From assembly GCA_018060635.1 (NCBI GenBank), contig JAGOVR010000014.1, forward strand, positions 1 through 21,019: a DNA stretch of 21,019 bases. Direction: 5' to 3'. The notes below the pieces were generated by a model that did not search any database, was not told the DNA's origin, and worked only from the letters and a program-made list of their open reading frames with translations. The stretch's first letter is position 1. Every line of letters begins with the position of its first letter. Made by a program: the position numbers and the translations under genes. The stretch is from Bacteriovoracaceae bacterium. Its GTDB lineage: Bacteria; Bdellovibrionota; Bacteriovoracia; Bacteriovoracales; Bacteriovoracaceae. Positions 1 through 8,421 of the stretch are shown here, piece after piece.

Positions 1-143
1 GCATATTCTTTAAAGGTATAAGAGAGGAGCCTTTCTTCGTGAATCCAGCCAATTGCAGGTAAGTTAGCAGATGATTCGAGCCTTTCCAGTAAAAAATTTC
101 CAAAAGTTTTCATAAGGCTTAATAATATCAGGGGATTGGCCAT
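1..143 (-). CDS. N-terminus of a protein leaving the left edge, possibly AMP-dependent synthetase
   Basis: Reading leftwards from an ATG at 143, the frame stays open for 47 whole codons to the edge of the window. The peptide contains ANLPAIGWIHEERLLSYTF, which resembles the first strand-turn-strand of acyl-CoA synthetases and other AMP-dependent ligases, where a phrase of the type 'PAi...g..lTY.el' is common. The catalytic AMP-binding motifs would lie outside the window, so this family call is only an inference from a weak resemblance. No clear Shine-Dalgarno sequence precedes the ATG at 143. An in-frame ATG at 113 is an alternative start. It is divergent from the small gene at 180, with almost no room for separate promoters. 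Confidence 0.4.
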   Translation of the reverse strand, partial: MANPLILLSLMKTFGNFLLERLESSANLPAIGWIHEERLLSYTFKEY

Positions 144-179
144 TTGCAACTTGAAACTTTTTTGCAAGTGATCTTTCTT

Positions 180-425
180 ATGCAGAAAACTTTTATTTTA
201 GTTACATTATGTCTTAAAGTTAAAAAATCAGGTTATGATTTATGTCATTTTAAAGGTGTTTTTAAAGGCTTAAAGGTTGCAGGTATTTGGATTAAACAAG
301 ATAAGAAATTTAAATTAGTGGAAAGAAAAGAATATGTTTTACATCTTGAGTTAGAGAAATATCAAGAAGGTTATCTTTATTGTACTATTTTAAAACTAAA
401 ACTTTTAGAAGATTTTAATTTCTAA
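180..425 (+). CDS. small hypothetical protein, 81 aa
   Basis: I do not recognise this protein. It is lysine- and leucine-rich with alternating hydrophobic stretches (KGLKVAGIWIKQ, EYVLHLELEKY, LYCTILKLKLL) that suggest a small all-beta protein, perhaps an OB-like barrel; that is inference from pattern only. The ATG at 180 is chosen because it opens the beta-like region. A TTG at 144 in the same frame would add 12 residues, but neither start has a convincing ribosome binding site. Its stop codon (423-425) overlaps the stop of the minus-strand lipoprotein gene, so the two genes are convergent with no terminator between them. It could still be a chance open frame. Confidence 0.45.
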   Translation: MQKTFILVTLCLKVKKSGYDLCHFKGVFKGLKVAGIWIKQDKKFKLVERKEYVLHLELEKYQEGYLYCTILKLKLLEDFNF

Positions 426-2146
426 TTATCAATATCTAAGTATTTTGTAACATTATAATTAAAATCAGAATAGCGAAAATTTTTTAACTTAGATTGTACT
501 AAGATATAGCGACGATCGTAATATTGTAAAATCCACGGAACGTCTTCAAAAATAATATTTTGCATTTTAAGCATGAGATCATTTTTTTTATCTAGCGTGT
601 CACTTTCTAGGAGATTGGAATAAAGTTTTTCAAATTCACTGTTTACATAAAAGGATTTATTAGGTCCAGGAGAGTGACTTTTTTTTGTGAGGAGTTGTAA
701 TAAATTTTCTGCATCAGGATAGTCTAAATTCCATCCATCTTGCCAAATTTGATTTTTACCTTTTTTTGATTTTTCTAAAAAAGTAGGAAAAGTATTTACT
801 ACAATTTCTAAATTGATATTAATCTGTTGTAATTGTTGTTCAATAAATTTTGCCATATCAAAATGCAGAGAAGACTCATTACGTGTTTCGAAACGCAGAG
901 GAGGGAGATTTTTACCATCAGGATAACCAGCTTCTTTCAGATACCACTTAGCTTTATCTCTATTAAAAGAGTAAGGAGGAAGAGTGCTAGGGGAATATCC
1001 AAAAACTCCAGGGATATAAATAGAATTAGCTTTTTGTGCCATGTTATGAGTAAACTTTTGAACAAACTCATCCATGTTGATAGCGTGAGCAATAGCTTTG
1101 CGTAGGTTTTTATTTTTTCCTATAATAGGATCTTGCATATTAAAACCAATCCACCACAAAATAAGAGTAGGAGCTATTCGTAAATTGATATTTTTCTTTT
1201 CCCATTTTTTTTGCAGTGTTCCTGTAGTGGTAAGTGCATCATCCAAGTGCTCTTTTACCAGTACATGAATATCTATTTTATTTTGTAAAAAACTTTGCCA
1301 ACGATCCTCTTCTTCTTTGATGATGTAAAAATGCAATTCATCTAAAAAAGGTAGTGTTTTTCCTGCATAATCCAAAAGATTTTGGTCATGAGCTTGGCGA
1401 TCTCCGTCATGCGGATAAAGTACTGCTCGTTTTTGATAGTCAGGAAATTTTTGCATTTTTACAAAACTTTCTGTTTTTTCTTTTAAAATGAAAGGACCTG
1501 TTCCTATCATATGATCACTTAAATTATTCTGGTAAAATGTAATAGCTTCTAAAGGAATAGGAGCAGTAAAAGTCATGGCCAAGGAAAAGAGAAAAGGCGA
1601 ATGAGCATTATTTAGTTTGATAATAAGAGTGTAATCATCAGGAGCAGATAAACCCTCTATGTCAGTATGATAAAATTTTTCTAAATCACTTCCGACTTTT
1701 TTTCTAAATTCATTGATGCCTTTAATTTTTCCATCCACGAGCCACCAGCCGTTACTTTTGAGTGGTTCAAAGGCCAATCGTTTAAATCCATTAATAAAAT
1801 CTTGAGCTTTAACAAAACGTACTTGCCCTTTAAAGGCAGGATCTGGATGGTAGGCTATTTGCGGTTTTATTTTAATAGTAATCTTTGTTTTATTTTCACT
1901 TAAGCTTGGCATACTTTCAGCTAACAGTGGTTGCAAAGTAAAAGGACGTTTAAGATAGTGGTATTCATAAAGAGTTTCATAACAAGAGTAAGTAATCTGT
2001 GAGGTGACAGAATCATAAACAAGAGCAGGATCTAAAGATGAAATATCGCTATGAAGGGGAAAGGAAGCAATCTTTTGTGTATTTTTTTTCCCTAGATGGC
2101 ACCCATAAGAAAATAAAATAAAAATAAACGAAATAAGAAAATTCAT
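422..2146 (-). CDS. peptide/nickel-type ABC transporter substrate-binding lipoprotein (SBP family 5)
   Basis: This is a 574-residue solute-binding protein of the OppA/DppA/NikA kind, which captures oligopeptides or similar ligands in the periplasm and hands them to an ABC permease. The N-terminus is a short hydrophobic segment ending LFSYGC, so Cys16 is a likely lipidation site, although the -3 Ser is atypical and no positive charge precedes the hydrophobic core. Family-typical stretches follow: SDISSLDPALVYD near residue 35, a GTGPFILKE segment near 215, and RKAIAHAINMDEFVQ in the second lobe. Its ATG overlaps the alaS stop as ATGA, implying translational coupling. No permease or ATPase gene is nearby, so partner and ligand are unknown. 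Family call confident; substrate not assignable. Confidence 0.88.
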   Translation of the reverse strand: MNFLISFIFILFSYGCHLGKKNTQKIASFPLHSDISSLDPALVYDSVTSQITYSCYETLYEYHYLKRPFTLQPLLAESMPSLSENKTKITIKIKPQIAYHPDPAFKGQVRFVKAQDFINGFKRLAFEPLKSNGWWLVDGKIKGINEFRKKVGSDLEKFYHTDIEGLSAPDDYTLIIKLNNAHSPFLFSLAMTFTAPIPLEAITFYQNNLSDHMIGTGPFILKEKTESFVKMQKFPDYQKRAVLYPHDGDRQAHDQNLLDYAGKTLPFLDELHFYIIKEEEDRWQSFLQNKIDIHVLVKEHLDDALTTTGTLQKKWEKKNINLRIAPTLILWWIGFNMQDPIIGKNKNLRKAIAHAINMDEFVQKFTHNMAQKANSIYIPGVFGYSPSTLPPYSFNRDKAKWYLKEAGYPDGKNLPPLRFETRNESSLHFDMAKFIEQQLQQININLEIVVNTFPTFLEKSKKGKNQIWQDGWNLDYPDAENLLQLLTKKSHSPGPNKSFYVNSEFEKLYSNLLESDTLDKKNDLMLKMQNIIFEDVPWILQYYDRRYILVQSKLKNFRYSDFNYNVTKYLDIDN

Positions 2147-4755
2147 ACTTCTAGAAGTTCTCGTACTTTATTTAAAAAGTCTTCTATCTTTTGCTTATTT
2201 TCTCCAGAGCCTTGGGCCATATCAGCTTTTCCTCCTCCCTTGCCTTCTAAAATAGGGAGTGTGTTCTTTAAAAGATCTGCACAGGAAAGATGAGGAAGAG
2301 TATTTCCTTTTCTAAGAAGAATTGCCATTTTTCCTGTTTCTTGAATTTGATAAAGTAAGATAACTCCCTGAGGATTTTTTTGGATAAAAAGATCCGATAT
2401 TTTTTTGAGATCTTTATCATGAGAAACAGAAGTAGCTTTAAACAAAACTCCATTTTTTAATGTTTCAGGATTTTGAAAAAGATCCTTACTTTCCAAGACA
2501 TTAATTTTATCTTGTAATTCATTTACAGTTCGTTCTTTATTTTTAAGTTCTAAGAGAACAGCTTCAATTTTTTCAGAAAGCTTGTTAGGAGTTACTTGTA
2601 ATTTTTGGGCGATAGCTTCTGAAATTTTCAAATTCTCTTTTAAATATTCAAATGCTTTCAAGGAAGTAATAGCTTCTATTCGTCTTATGCCACTAGCAAG
2701 TGCTGTTTCAGATGTCAGAATAAAAAGAGCAATATCACTGGTGTTTTTTACATGGATTCCTCCGCAAAGCTCTAAAGAAAAAGCTTTGGTATCTTCTCCC
2801 ATTTGAATGACTCGTACTTGTTCACTATATTTTTCTCCAAATAATGCCATAGCGCCTTTTTTTAAGGCCTCTTCTTTGGAGAGAAAATGAGGACAGACAA
2901 GTAGCTTTTTTGCAATTTGATCATTTACTAAATCTTCTACTTGTTTTTTTTGCTCAATAGTTAATGCTTCATGATGAGTAAAATCAAAACGTAATTTATC
3001 TTCAGTTACGAAAGAACCTGATTGTTTAACGTGATTTCCTAAAACTTTTATGAGAGCTGATTGCAAAAGGTGAGTGGCAGAGTGATTGCGTGCAGAAAGA
3101 TCTCTCTTTAAGCTGTCTACTTGCAAGGTATACAGCTGTCCTTCTTCCAAGAGAGAAATGTCATCAGAAGTTTGATGTACATAGACACCATGATCTAACA
3201 TAGCAGTGGATTCAATACTTACGAGTTTTGTAGAATCTAGTAATATTTCACCTTTTTCCCCCACCTGACCTCCTCCTTCTGCATAAAAAGGAGTTTTATC
3301 AAAAATAAGAAAATTTTTATTTTCCTGACTTATTTTTCCTAAGAGGGTGGCCGTCATTTTATTTTTTTCATAGCCCTCAAACAAAGTCGCAGGATAGCTT
3401 TTTTGCTCTAGAATAGATTTGCTGTGAAGATCAAAACTTCCTTTCCAAGATTTTTTAGAGAGTTCTTTTTGCTTGAGCATAGCCTGTTCAAAATCTTTTT
3501 GATCAAAGCTTAAATTTTTATCTTTAAGAATTGTTTGCGTTAAATCTGCAGGAAATCCATAGGTATCATAAAGTTTAAAAACACTCTCACCAGATAAAAT
3601 TCCATTTTTTATAAGCTGAGGATTTTTTATATTTTCGTGTAAGAACTTTAATCCTTGATCCAGTGTTTCTAAAAATTTTTTCTCTTCTAGTTTTAAAATT
3701 TTTTCTGCTAAATCAGCGCCAGCTTTATTTTCAGCATACTCTTCTCCTAAAATTGTAAAAACCTCAGGAACTAATTTATAGAAAGAAAGGTCTTTGATAT
3801 TTAAATCATTTAAATACCTAATAGCTCGGCGAATAATACGACGTAAAACATAACCACGTCCTTCATTGGAAGGAAGAACCCCATCTGTAATGAGCATACT
3901 ACAGGCCCTAGCGTGATCGGCAATGACTCGCATGGCACTAGTGTACTGAGAGTTAGCATATTCTTTGCCTGAAATAGTTTCAATTTTTTTTATGATGGGT
4001 AGAAATAAATCAGTATCATAATTCCAATACTTTCCTTGGAGGACAGCTGTAATGCGTTCAAGACCTGCTCCCGTATCTACTGAAGGCTTTGGAAGTGAGA
4101 TCCGTCCTTTGCCTGTTTCTTCAAATTGCATGAAAACTAAATTCCAAATTTCAACAAGCCTTCTTTCATCATCGATAGGAGTAGCGGCATTTGGAGTGGT
4201 ATACTTTTCACCATGATCATAAAAAATTTCACTACAGGGACCGCAAGGTCCTACGTCACCCATCTCCCAGAAATTATCTTTATCATCTCGTTTAAAAATA
4301 CGACTTAAAGGGAGCCCCATATGGTTATTCCAAATTTTAAGGGCCTCTTCATCATTTTTATGAACAGTAACAAAAAGTTTGTCTTTAGGGATAGAAAGTT
4401 CTTGAGTGAGCCATTGCCATGCAAATTCTATGGCGGCTACTTTAAAATAATCACCAAAAGAAAAGTTTCCTAGCATTTCAAAAAAAGTATGGTGACGAGC
4501 AGTGAAGCCTACATTTTCAAGATCATTATGTTTTCCTCCTGCACGCACACATTTTTGTATGGTCACAGCTGTAGGATGTGTCGGTTTTTTTTTACCAACA
4601 AAATAATCTTTGAACTGATTCATTCCAGCGTTATTAAAAAGAAGTGTTGGATCTTGGTGTGGGACTAAAGAAGAAGAGGCTATCTTTTGATGACCATTTT
4701 TTATAAAAAAATGGCTAAAACTTTGGCGTATTTCATGGGCAGAAAGATTTCTCAT
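2143..4755 (-). CDS. alaS: alanyl-tRNA synthetase
   Basis: AlaS charges tRNA-Ala with alanine and removes mischarged Ser or Gly. At 870 residues it has normal full length. The class II catalytic core is visible: motif 1 around residues 28-45 (SSSLVPHQDPTLLFNNAGM), motif 2 with RHHTFFEMLGNFSFGDYFK at 87-105, and motif 3 GAGLERI at 229-235. The editing domain has its zinc ligands H558-x3-H562 (RNHSATHLLQ) and C664-x3-H668 (LCGGIH). A DHHA1-like tail ends with GGGKADMAQGSGEN. The ATG at 4755 follows AGAGGA with a 7-nt spacer. It lies 61 bp after recX, matching the recA-recX-alaS order common in proteobacteria, and is coupled by ATGA to the lipoprotein gene downstream. Confidence 0.98.
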   Translation of the reverse strand: MRNLSAHEIRQSFSHFFIKNGHQKIASSSLVPHQDPTLLFNNAGMNQFKDYFVGKKKPTHPTAVTIQKCVRAGGKHNDLENVGFTARHHTFFEMLGNFSFGDYFKVAAIEFAWQWLTQELSIPKDKLFVTVHKNDEEALKIWNNHMGLPLSRIFKRDDKDNFWEMGDVGPCGPCSEIFYDHGEKYTTPNAATPIDDERRLVEIWNLVFMQFEETGKGRISLPKPSVDTGAGLERITAVLQGKYWNYDTDLFLPIIKKIETISGKEYANSQYTSAMRVIADHARACSMLITDGVLPSNEGRGYVLRRIIRRAIRYLNDLNIKDLSFYKLVPEVFTILGEEYAENKAGADLAEKILKLEEKKFLETLDQGLKFLHENIKNPQLIKNGILSGESVFKLYDTYGFPADLTQTILKDKNLSFDQKDFEQAMLKQKELSKKSWKGSFDLHSKSILEQKSYPATLFEGYEKNKMTATLLGKISQENKNFLIFDKTPFYAEGGGQVGEKGEILLDSTKLVSIESTAMLDHGVYVHQTSDDISLLEEGQLYTLQVDSLKRDLSARNHSATHLLQSALIKVLGNHVKQSGSFVTEDKLRFDFTHHEALTIEQKKQVEDLVNDQIAKKLLVCPHFLSKEEALKKGAMALFGEKYSEQVRVIQMGEDTKAFSLELCGGIHVKNTSDIALFILTSETALASGIRRIEAITSLKAFEYLKENLKISEAIAQKLQVTPNKLSEKIEAVLLELKNKERTVNELQDKINVLESKDLFQNPETLKNGVLFKATSVSHDKDLKKISDLFIQKNPQGVILLYQIQETGKMAILLRKGNTLPHLSCADLLKNTLPILEGKGGGKADMAQGSGENKQKIEDFLNKVRELLEV

Positions 4756-4816
4756 ATGTAGTCCTCTAGATTAAGGAGATGTATGTATCACGAAGTATGA
4801 AAAAAGAAAAAGAATG

Positions 4817-5305
4817 TCATTCTGCGTCATACTGATTATGCGTAGTTTTAGGCAAAAAATCTTTGAGTATTTTTTTGGCCAATTGAAGATCATGACCTTT
4901 TTGAATAACACTAGAAAGAAGTTTATTGTAACAGTTTTTCTGGTTAGGTTTAAGTAGTCTTGATTTTAAATTAAAAAGGGTTTTGATTTGATCTTCTTCG
5001 TAGCAATTAACCGATGAAGCTACTTCCAGTATTTGACTCTTATTTACTTTAATTTGTTCTTTTGCTAACTCTTTTTCAATATAAAAAGGGGAGTAATTTT
5101 TTTTGAGGAGATATTTAATTTTAGATTGAATGTAATTTTCTTCTCGTAAATAGTTTTTAGCTTTTAAATCCTCAATAGTCTGACTAATTTCTTCCTCAGT
5201 GTAACTTTTACTTTTAAGTTTAGTTTTTAGCCCGAAGAGAGAATAATCTCTTCGAGCTAACAAACTAAGAGCATAAGAGTAAGCATTTTTAGAAGGACGA
5301 GGCAT
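4817..5305 (-). CDS. recX: regulatory protein RecX
   Basis: RecX binds the groove of RecA filaments and limits RecA activity. The 162-residue product matches RecX in size and style: tandem three-helix repeats with the family phrases ALSLLARRDYSLFGLKTKL near residue 12, EEEISQTIEDLKAKNYL near residue 37 and YSPFYIEKELAKEQI near residue 72. The ATG starts one base after the recA stop (TAA-A-ATG), so translation is very probably coupled to recA, the usual arrangement for this pair. There is no strong Shine-Dalgarno sequence of its own. Identification rests on both sequence pattern and position. Confidence 0.92.
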   Translation of the reverse strand: MPRPSKNAYSYALSLLARRDYSLFGLKTKLKSKSYTEEEISQTIEDLKAKNYLREENYIQSKIKYLLKKNYSPFYIEKELAKEQIKVNKSQILEVASSVNCYEEDQIKTLFNLKSRLLKPNQKNCYNKLLSSVIQKGHDLQLAKKILKDFLPKTTHNQYDAE

Positions 5306-5306
5306 T

Positions 5307-6392
5307 TTATTGGATAGTTTTCTTTTTCTTTTTACTATTTTCAGAATCTTCGTTTGTATCAGTTGCAGTAAAAGAAGCTTCTACGGGCTTTAAACCATGT
5401 AAATCTAAAATTTTATTTTTAATCTCAGCTAAGATAAGCGGATTTTCCTTCATAAAAGTTTTAGCATTTTCTCTGCCTTGACCAATTTTAGAATTATTAT
5501 AGGCAAGCCATGCTCCAGCTTTCTCTACAATGTTATGCTTCACTGCTAAGTCAATGATATCTCCTTCGATAGAAAGACCATCTTTGTACATAACATCATA
5601 TTCAGTTTCTCTAAAAGGGGCCGCCATTTTATTTTTAACTACCTTAACTTTTGTACGATTCCCAACGACTTCTTCACCATCTTTAATAGCACCTACACGA
5701 CGGATATCCATGCGTACTGAAGCGTAGAATTTTAAAGCATTTCCTCCTGTAGTAGTTTCAGGATTTCCAAACATCACTCCGATTTTCATACGAAGTTGAT
5801 TGATAAAAATAACAGTACAGTTAGAGCGAGAAATAGCTCCTGTTAATTTTCTTAAAGCCTGTGACATAAGGCGAGCTTGCAGACCCATATGGGAATCTCC
5901 CATTTCACCTTCTAATTCTGCTTTAGGAGTAAGCGCGGCTACTGAATCCACAATAAGTAAATTAACAGCTCCTGAGCGCACCAGCATTTCTGCAATTTCT
6001 AAAGCTTGTTCGCCGCTGTCGGGCTGAGAAACTAACATATTGGGAACGTCCACGCCTACTTTAGTAGCATAAGTTGTATCCAGAGCGTGTTCAGCATCTA
6101 CGAAAGCTACTGTGCCCCCTTGTTTTTGGCATTGAGCCGCTATTTGTAAAGTAAGGGTCGTTTTTCCTGAAGATTCTGGACCATAAATTTCGATAATACG
6201 TCCTTGTGGAATACCACCAATCCCTAAGGCCAAATCTAAGCTTAAACAACCAGTAGGGATGACTTGTACAGCTTCGGCTTTTTTGTCGCCCATGCGCATA
6301 ACAGCACCTTTACCAAATTGTTTTTCAATGGAACTGAGGGCCAGTTCAAGTGCCTTTTGTTTGTTGGCAGAATCCATCTGAGTTGCAGTCAT
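5307..6392 (-). CDS. recA: recombinase RecA
   Basis: RecA forms filaments on single-stranded DNA, performs strand exchange and triggers LexA self-cleavage. The 361-residue product starts MTATQMDSANKQKALELAL. Seen in it are the Walker A motif GPESSGKTT (71-79), VDAEHALD (98-105), Walker B LLIVDS (145-150), INQLRMKIG (197-205) and loop L2 GNPETTTGGNAL (209-220). An upstream in-frame ATG at 6452 exists, but the ATG at 6390-6392 is preceded at ideal distance by GGAGGA, so the longer version is rejected. The tail ends in a lysine run (KKKKKTIQ) after a short acidic patch, unlike the acidic tail of E. coli RecA. It heads the recA-recX-alaS-lipoprotein block. Confidence 0.98.
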   Translation of the reverse strand: MTATQMDSANKQKALELALSSIEKQFGKGAVMRMGDKKAEAVQVIPTGCLSLDLALGIGGIPQGRIIEIYGPESSGKTTLTLQIAAQCQKQGGTVAFVDAEHALDTTYATKVGVDVPNMLVSQPDSGEQALEIAEMLVRSGAVNLLIVDSVAALTPKAELEGEMGDSHMGLQARLMSQALRKLTGAISRSNCTVIFINQLRMKIGVMFGNPETTTGGNALKFYASVRMDIRRVGAIKDGEEVVGNRTKVKVVKNKMAAPFRETEYDVMYKDGLSIEGDIIDLAVKHNIVEKAGAWLAYNNSKIGQGRENAKTFMKENPLILAEIKNKILDLHGLKPVEASFTATDTNEDSENSKKKKKTIQ

Positions 6393-6395
6393 TTT

Positions 6396-6401
6396 TCCTC
6401 C
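6396..6401 (-). promoter_or_regulatory. ribosome binding site fixing the recA start
   Basis: The minus strand reads GGAGGA followed by AAA and the ATG at 6392. This strong Shine-Dalgarno sequence decides between the ATG at 6392 and an upstream in-frame ATG at 6452. Confidence 0.85.
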
Positions 6402-6431
6402 TATTATGAAATAATTTTTTTGAAAAAGTTT

Positions 6432-6453
6432 AGTGACAGAAAACGCTATCACT
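6432..6453. promoter_or_regulatory. inverted repeat upstream of recA, possible operator
   Basis: AGTGA and TCACT form a perfect 5-bp dyad separated by 12 bases, centred about 50 bp before the recA start codon, in the 147-bp gap between pgpA and recA. I see neither an E. coli-type CTGT-N8-ACAG box nor a TTAC-N3-GTAA box (the type reported for Bdellovibrio LexA) in this gap. The dyad is a candidate regulator site only; short dyads arise by chance in AT-rich DNA. Confidence 0.25.
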
Positions 6454-6539
6454 GGCCCTCATTCTTAGCAATAGCTATCTGCAAAGAGCAGAAAAATATA
6501 TGAATGAGTTAAATACTGAATATTTTGAGATGATACTGC

Positions 6540-7019
6540 TTAGAGTAAATAAATTTTTGCCAACCTGTAAATAAAACCTGCATAAATTCCACTTACGATA
6601 TCGTCTAAGATAACAGAAGCTCCATGCTTCATTTTCTGATCAAACCAGTTGGCGGGCCAAACTTTCACGATATCAAAAAAACGAAAAAGCACAAAAGCTA
6701 TCAGTAGTGAAAAAATGTCTCGGGTAGGAAAAAAAAGCCAGCACAAACTCATTCCTAAAACTTCATCAATCACAATCCAGCTAGGATCATGCGCCTTTCT
6801 TTTTTCTTGAAAGGGGCCAGTTGTGACGCAAGCAAGCAAAGTCAAAATAATCAATAAAAAAATAAAAAGAAAGAGAGGCAATTGGTAAAAGTCCCATAAG
6901 AATAATAAAGGGAGTGTTAAAAGACTTGCAAAGGTTCCTGAGGCAAAAGGAAAAAATCCTGCTCCTAAAAAAGAGAGAAAAGCTAAAAGGATATAATCTT
7001 TAAGAGAGTTTTTTTGCAC
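6540..7019 (-). CDS. pgpA: phosphatidylglycerophosphatase A
   Basis: PgpA removes the phosphate from phosphatidylglycerol phosphate at the inner membrane, the last step of phosphatidylglycerol synthesis. The 159-residue protein is normal in length and shows the family layout: an N-terminal GAGFFPFASGTFASL motif (the counterpart of G.G..P.APGT.GS), several membrane segments, an acidic WIVIDEVLGM motif, FFDIVKVWPANWFD and a terminal DDIVSGIYAG motif. It starts with GTG at 7019, preceded by AAGGA. It is followed by a 147-bp gap before recA, so it is probably a separate unit. Neighbourhood with recA is seen in other proteobacteria, usually with cinA between; no cinA is present here. Confidence 0.93.
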   Translation of the reverse strand: MQKNSLKDYILLAFLSFLGAGFFPFASGTFASLLTLPLLFLWDFYQLPLFLFIFLLIILTLLACVTTGPFQEKRKAHDPSWIVIDEVLGMSLCWLFFPTRDIFSLLIAFVLFRFFDIVKVWPANWFDQKMKHGASVILDDIVSGIYAGFIYRLAKIYLL

Positions 7020-7048
7020 TTTTATCCTTTATACGTTAATAAAGAGTG

Positions 7049-7077
7049 ATATTAAAATGTGGAATTTATTTTAGCAA
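7049..7077 (-). promoter_or_regulatory. probable sigma70-type promoter for pgpA
   Basis: On the minus strand TTGCTA (7077-7072) is followed after exactly 17 bases by TAATAT (7054-7049), each matching 4 of 6 consensus positions. It lies 30 bp before the pgpA GTG in the only gap between two divergent genes. Confidence 0.45.
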
Positions 7078-7083
7078 AAAAAT

Positions 7084-8337
7084 ATGGAAAGACCTCATTA
7101 TTTTTCAAAGTATATTTTTGACTGGGAAATGTTAGACGTTCTCCTAGAGGGAAAATCTACAATTGATGCTTCTTCTTATTTAGGTCGATTTAAATCAGCT
7201 GAAGAAGTTGAGCAGTTTGTGGCAGGATATGGTTTTAATCTGGGTGATCCTATTATTGCAGGAGAGTTTTTTGGTAATTTTCAAGAAGCTGTGCAATTTA
7301 TCAAACGTTATTTTTTAAAAGAAGGAAATCCAGAAGAAGGTTTGGATTTAACTTTTCCTATTTCTATTTTTAAAATTAGAGACATTAAAGAACTTTTTCT
7401 GATGGCATCAGGTTATTCAGGTAAAGTAACACCAGAAGAATCTCTATGGGCCACTATTGTTTTGAAAGTTATGCACACAGTAACTCATGCTGATAAAGAT
7501 TTAAGGCATCGCTATTTTTCAACTATTCAACAGCAAATTTTTGATGGGTTTTATAAATTTTTATTACGAGATGAAAATGGAAATTTGTTTTTTGGTAAAA
7601 AAGAACAACCTGCTGATTGGATTCCCATAGCGGATTTTCAAACTAAACCTAAAAAATCTCGTGACAGTATTATTTTAAAACTTTTGCACAAAGTAGAAAA
7701 TGTAGCGGAAGAACTTTTTGATAGGATAGGTTTAAGAATTGTTACACATAATCGCTTAGATTGTTTAAGAGTCATTCAATTTTTGTGTGAGAATTATACG
7801 ATTATTCCACAAAACATTAAGCCTAGTCGTTCTCATAATTCGTATATTAATTTAGTAGATTTTCGTCGCAAACATCACCAAGTTTATAAACAGAGTTTAA
7901 GAAATAATTGGAATGAAAAAACATTTATAGAAAACTTGGAAAAAGAATTACTGGCTTCGAAGAAGAAGGTGGATAAAAAAGAGAATGAGCATAGCTTGAA
8001 GTATTACGAATCAATGCATTTTACTTGTCGTCAACTCATTAATTATCGTAATCCTTTTATGGCCGAATTTAATCAATTAAGAAGAATGGCTATAGATGAA
8101 AAAAATCCTACTAACCCTCTCATCCAAAAAATTCTTTCGCTAGATACTTCTCTTATTACCAATGAAGTCAGATTTTTTTATCCTTTCGAAGTACAGGTTA
8201 CGGATAAGTTTTCCCATGAAAAAAATACGCAAGGACAAGCCTCTCACAAGCAATATAAGAAAAATCAAGGGCGTAAAGCTATGAAAAGGCTCTTCTTACC
8301 TCTCTTAAATTACAAAAAAATTCCTTTTCAGGATTAG
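7084..8337 (+). CDS. divergent RelA/SpoT-like nucleotidyltransferase-fold protein
   Basis: The C-terminal half of this 417-residue protein carries a set of motifs in the order seen in (p)ppGpp synthetases: a Ser/Lys-rich helix (SRDSIILKLLHKV, 192-204), then DRIGLRI (213-219; D213 at the place of a metal-binding Asp), YESMH (308-312; compare GYxSLH), FEVQV (368-372; compare EIQIRT, with E369 as second metal ligand and Q371) and GQASHKQYKK (384-393; compare AAHWxYK). About 80 extra residues separate the Asp motif from YESMH. Residues 1-190 are unrecognised; VMHTVTHADKDLRHR does not make a clear HD-hydrolase site. I associate such proteins with an uncharacterised family in Bdellovibrio and myxobacteria (TIGR04552-like, from memory). 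Synthetase activity is inference: several substrate-binding Arg/Lys positions cannot be aligned by eye. There is no clear ribosome binding site before the ATG. Confidence 0.7.
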   Translation: MERPHYFSKYIFDWEMLDVLLEGKSTIDASSYLGRFKSAEEVEQFVAGYGFNLGDPIIAGEFFGNFQEAVQFIKRYFLKEGNPEEGLDLTFPISIFKIRDIKELFLMASGYSGKVTPEESLWATIVLKVMHTVTHADKDLRHRYFSTIQQQIFDGFYKFLLRDENGNLFFGKKEQPADWIPIADFQTKPKKSRDSIILKLLHKVENVAEELFDRIGLRIVTHNRLDCLRVIQFLCENYTIIPQNIKPSRSHNSYINLVDFRRKHHQVYKQSLRNNWNEKTFIENLEKELLASKKKVDKKENEHSLKYYESMHFTCRQLINYRNPFMAEFNQLRRMAIDEKNPTNPLIQKILSLDTSLITNEVRFFYPFEVQVTDKFSHEKNTQGQASHKQYKKNQGRKAMKRLFLPLLNYKKIPFQD

Positions 8338-8421
8338 AGACATCTGTAAAAAATTCATAGTCACACTTCTTTGGTATAAAAAGAGTAGCCATTTTAAGGA
8401 ATAAAATTTAAATACAGCAAT

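Noticed and set aside
833..1105. A 90-codon plus-strand frame opposite the substrate-binding lipoprotein
   Set aside because: It is antisense to a confident gene, has no ribosome binding site and no protein-like pattern.
6393..6452. A 20-residue N-terminal extension of RecA from ATG 6452
   Set aside because: The extension translates the ribosome binding site itself (GGAGGA as Gly-Gly) and is not RecA-like; ATG 6392 is the better start.
7200..7540. An HD-type (p)ppGpp hydrolase domain in the N-terminal half of the RelA/SpoT-like protein
   Set aside because: VMHTVTHADKDLRHR has His and Asp residues, but not in the H...HD...ED arrangement, so I do not claim hydrolase activity.
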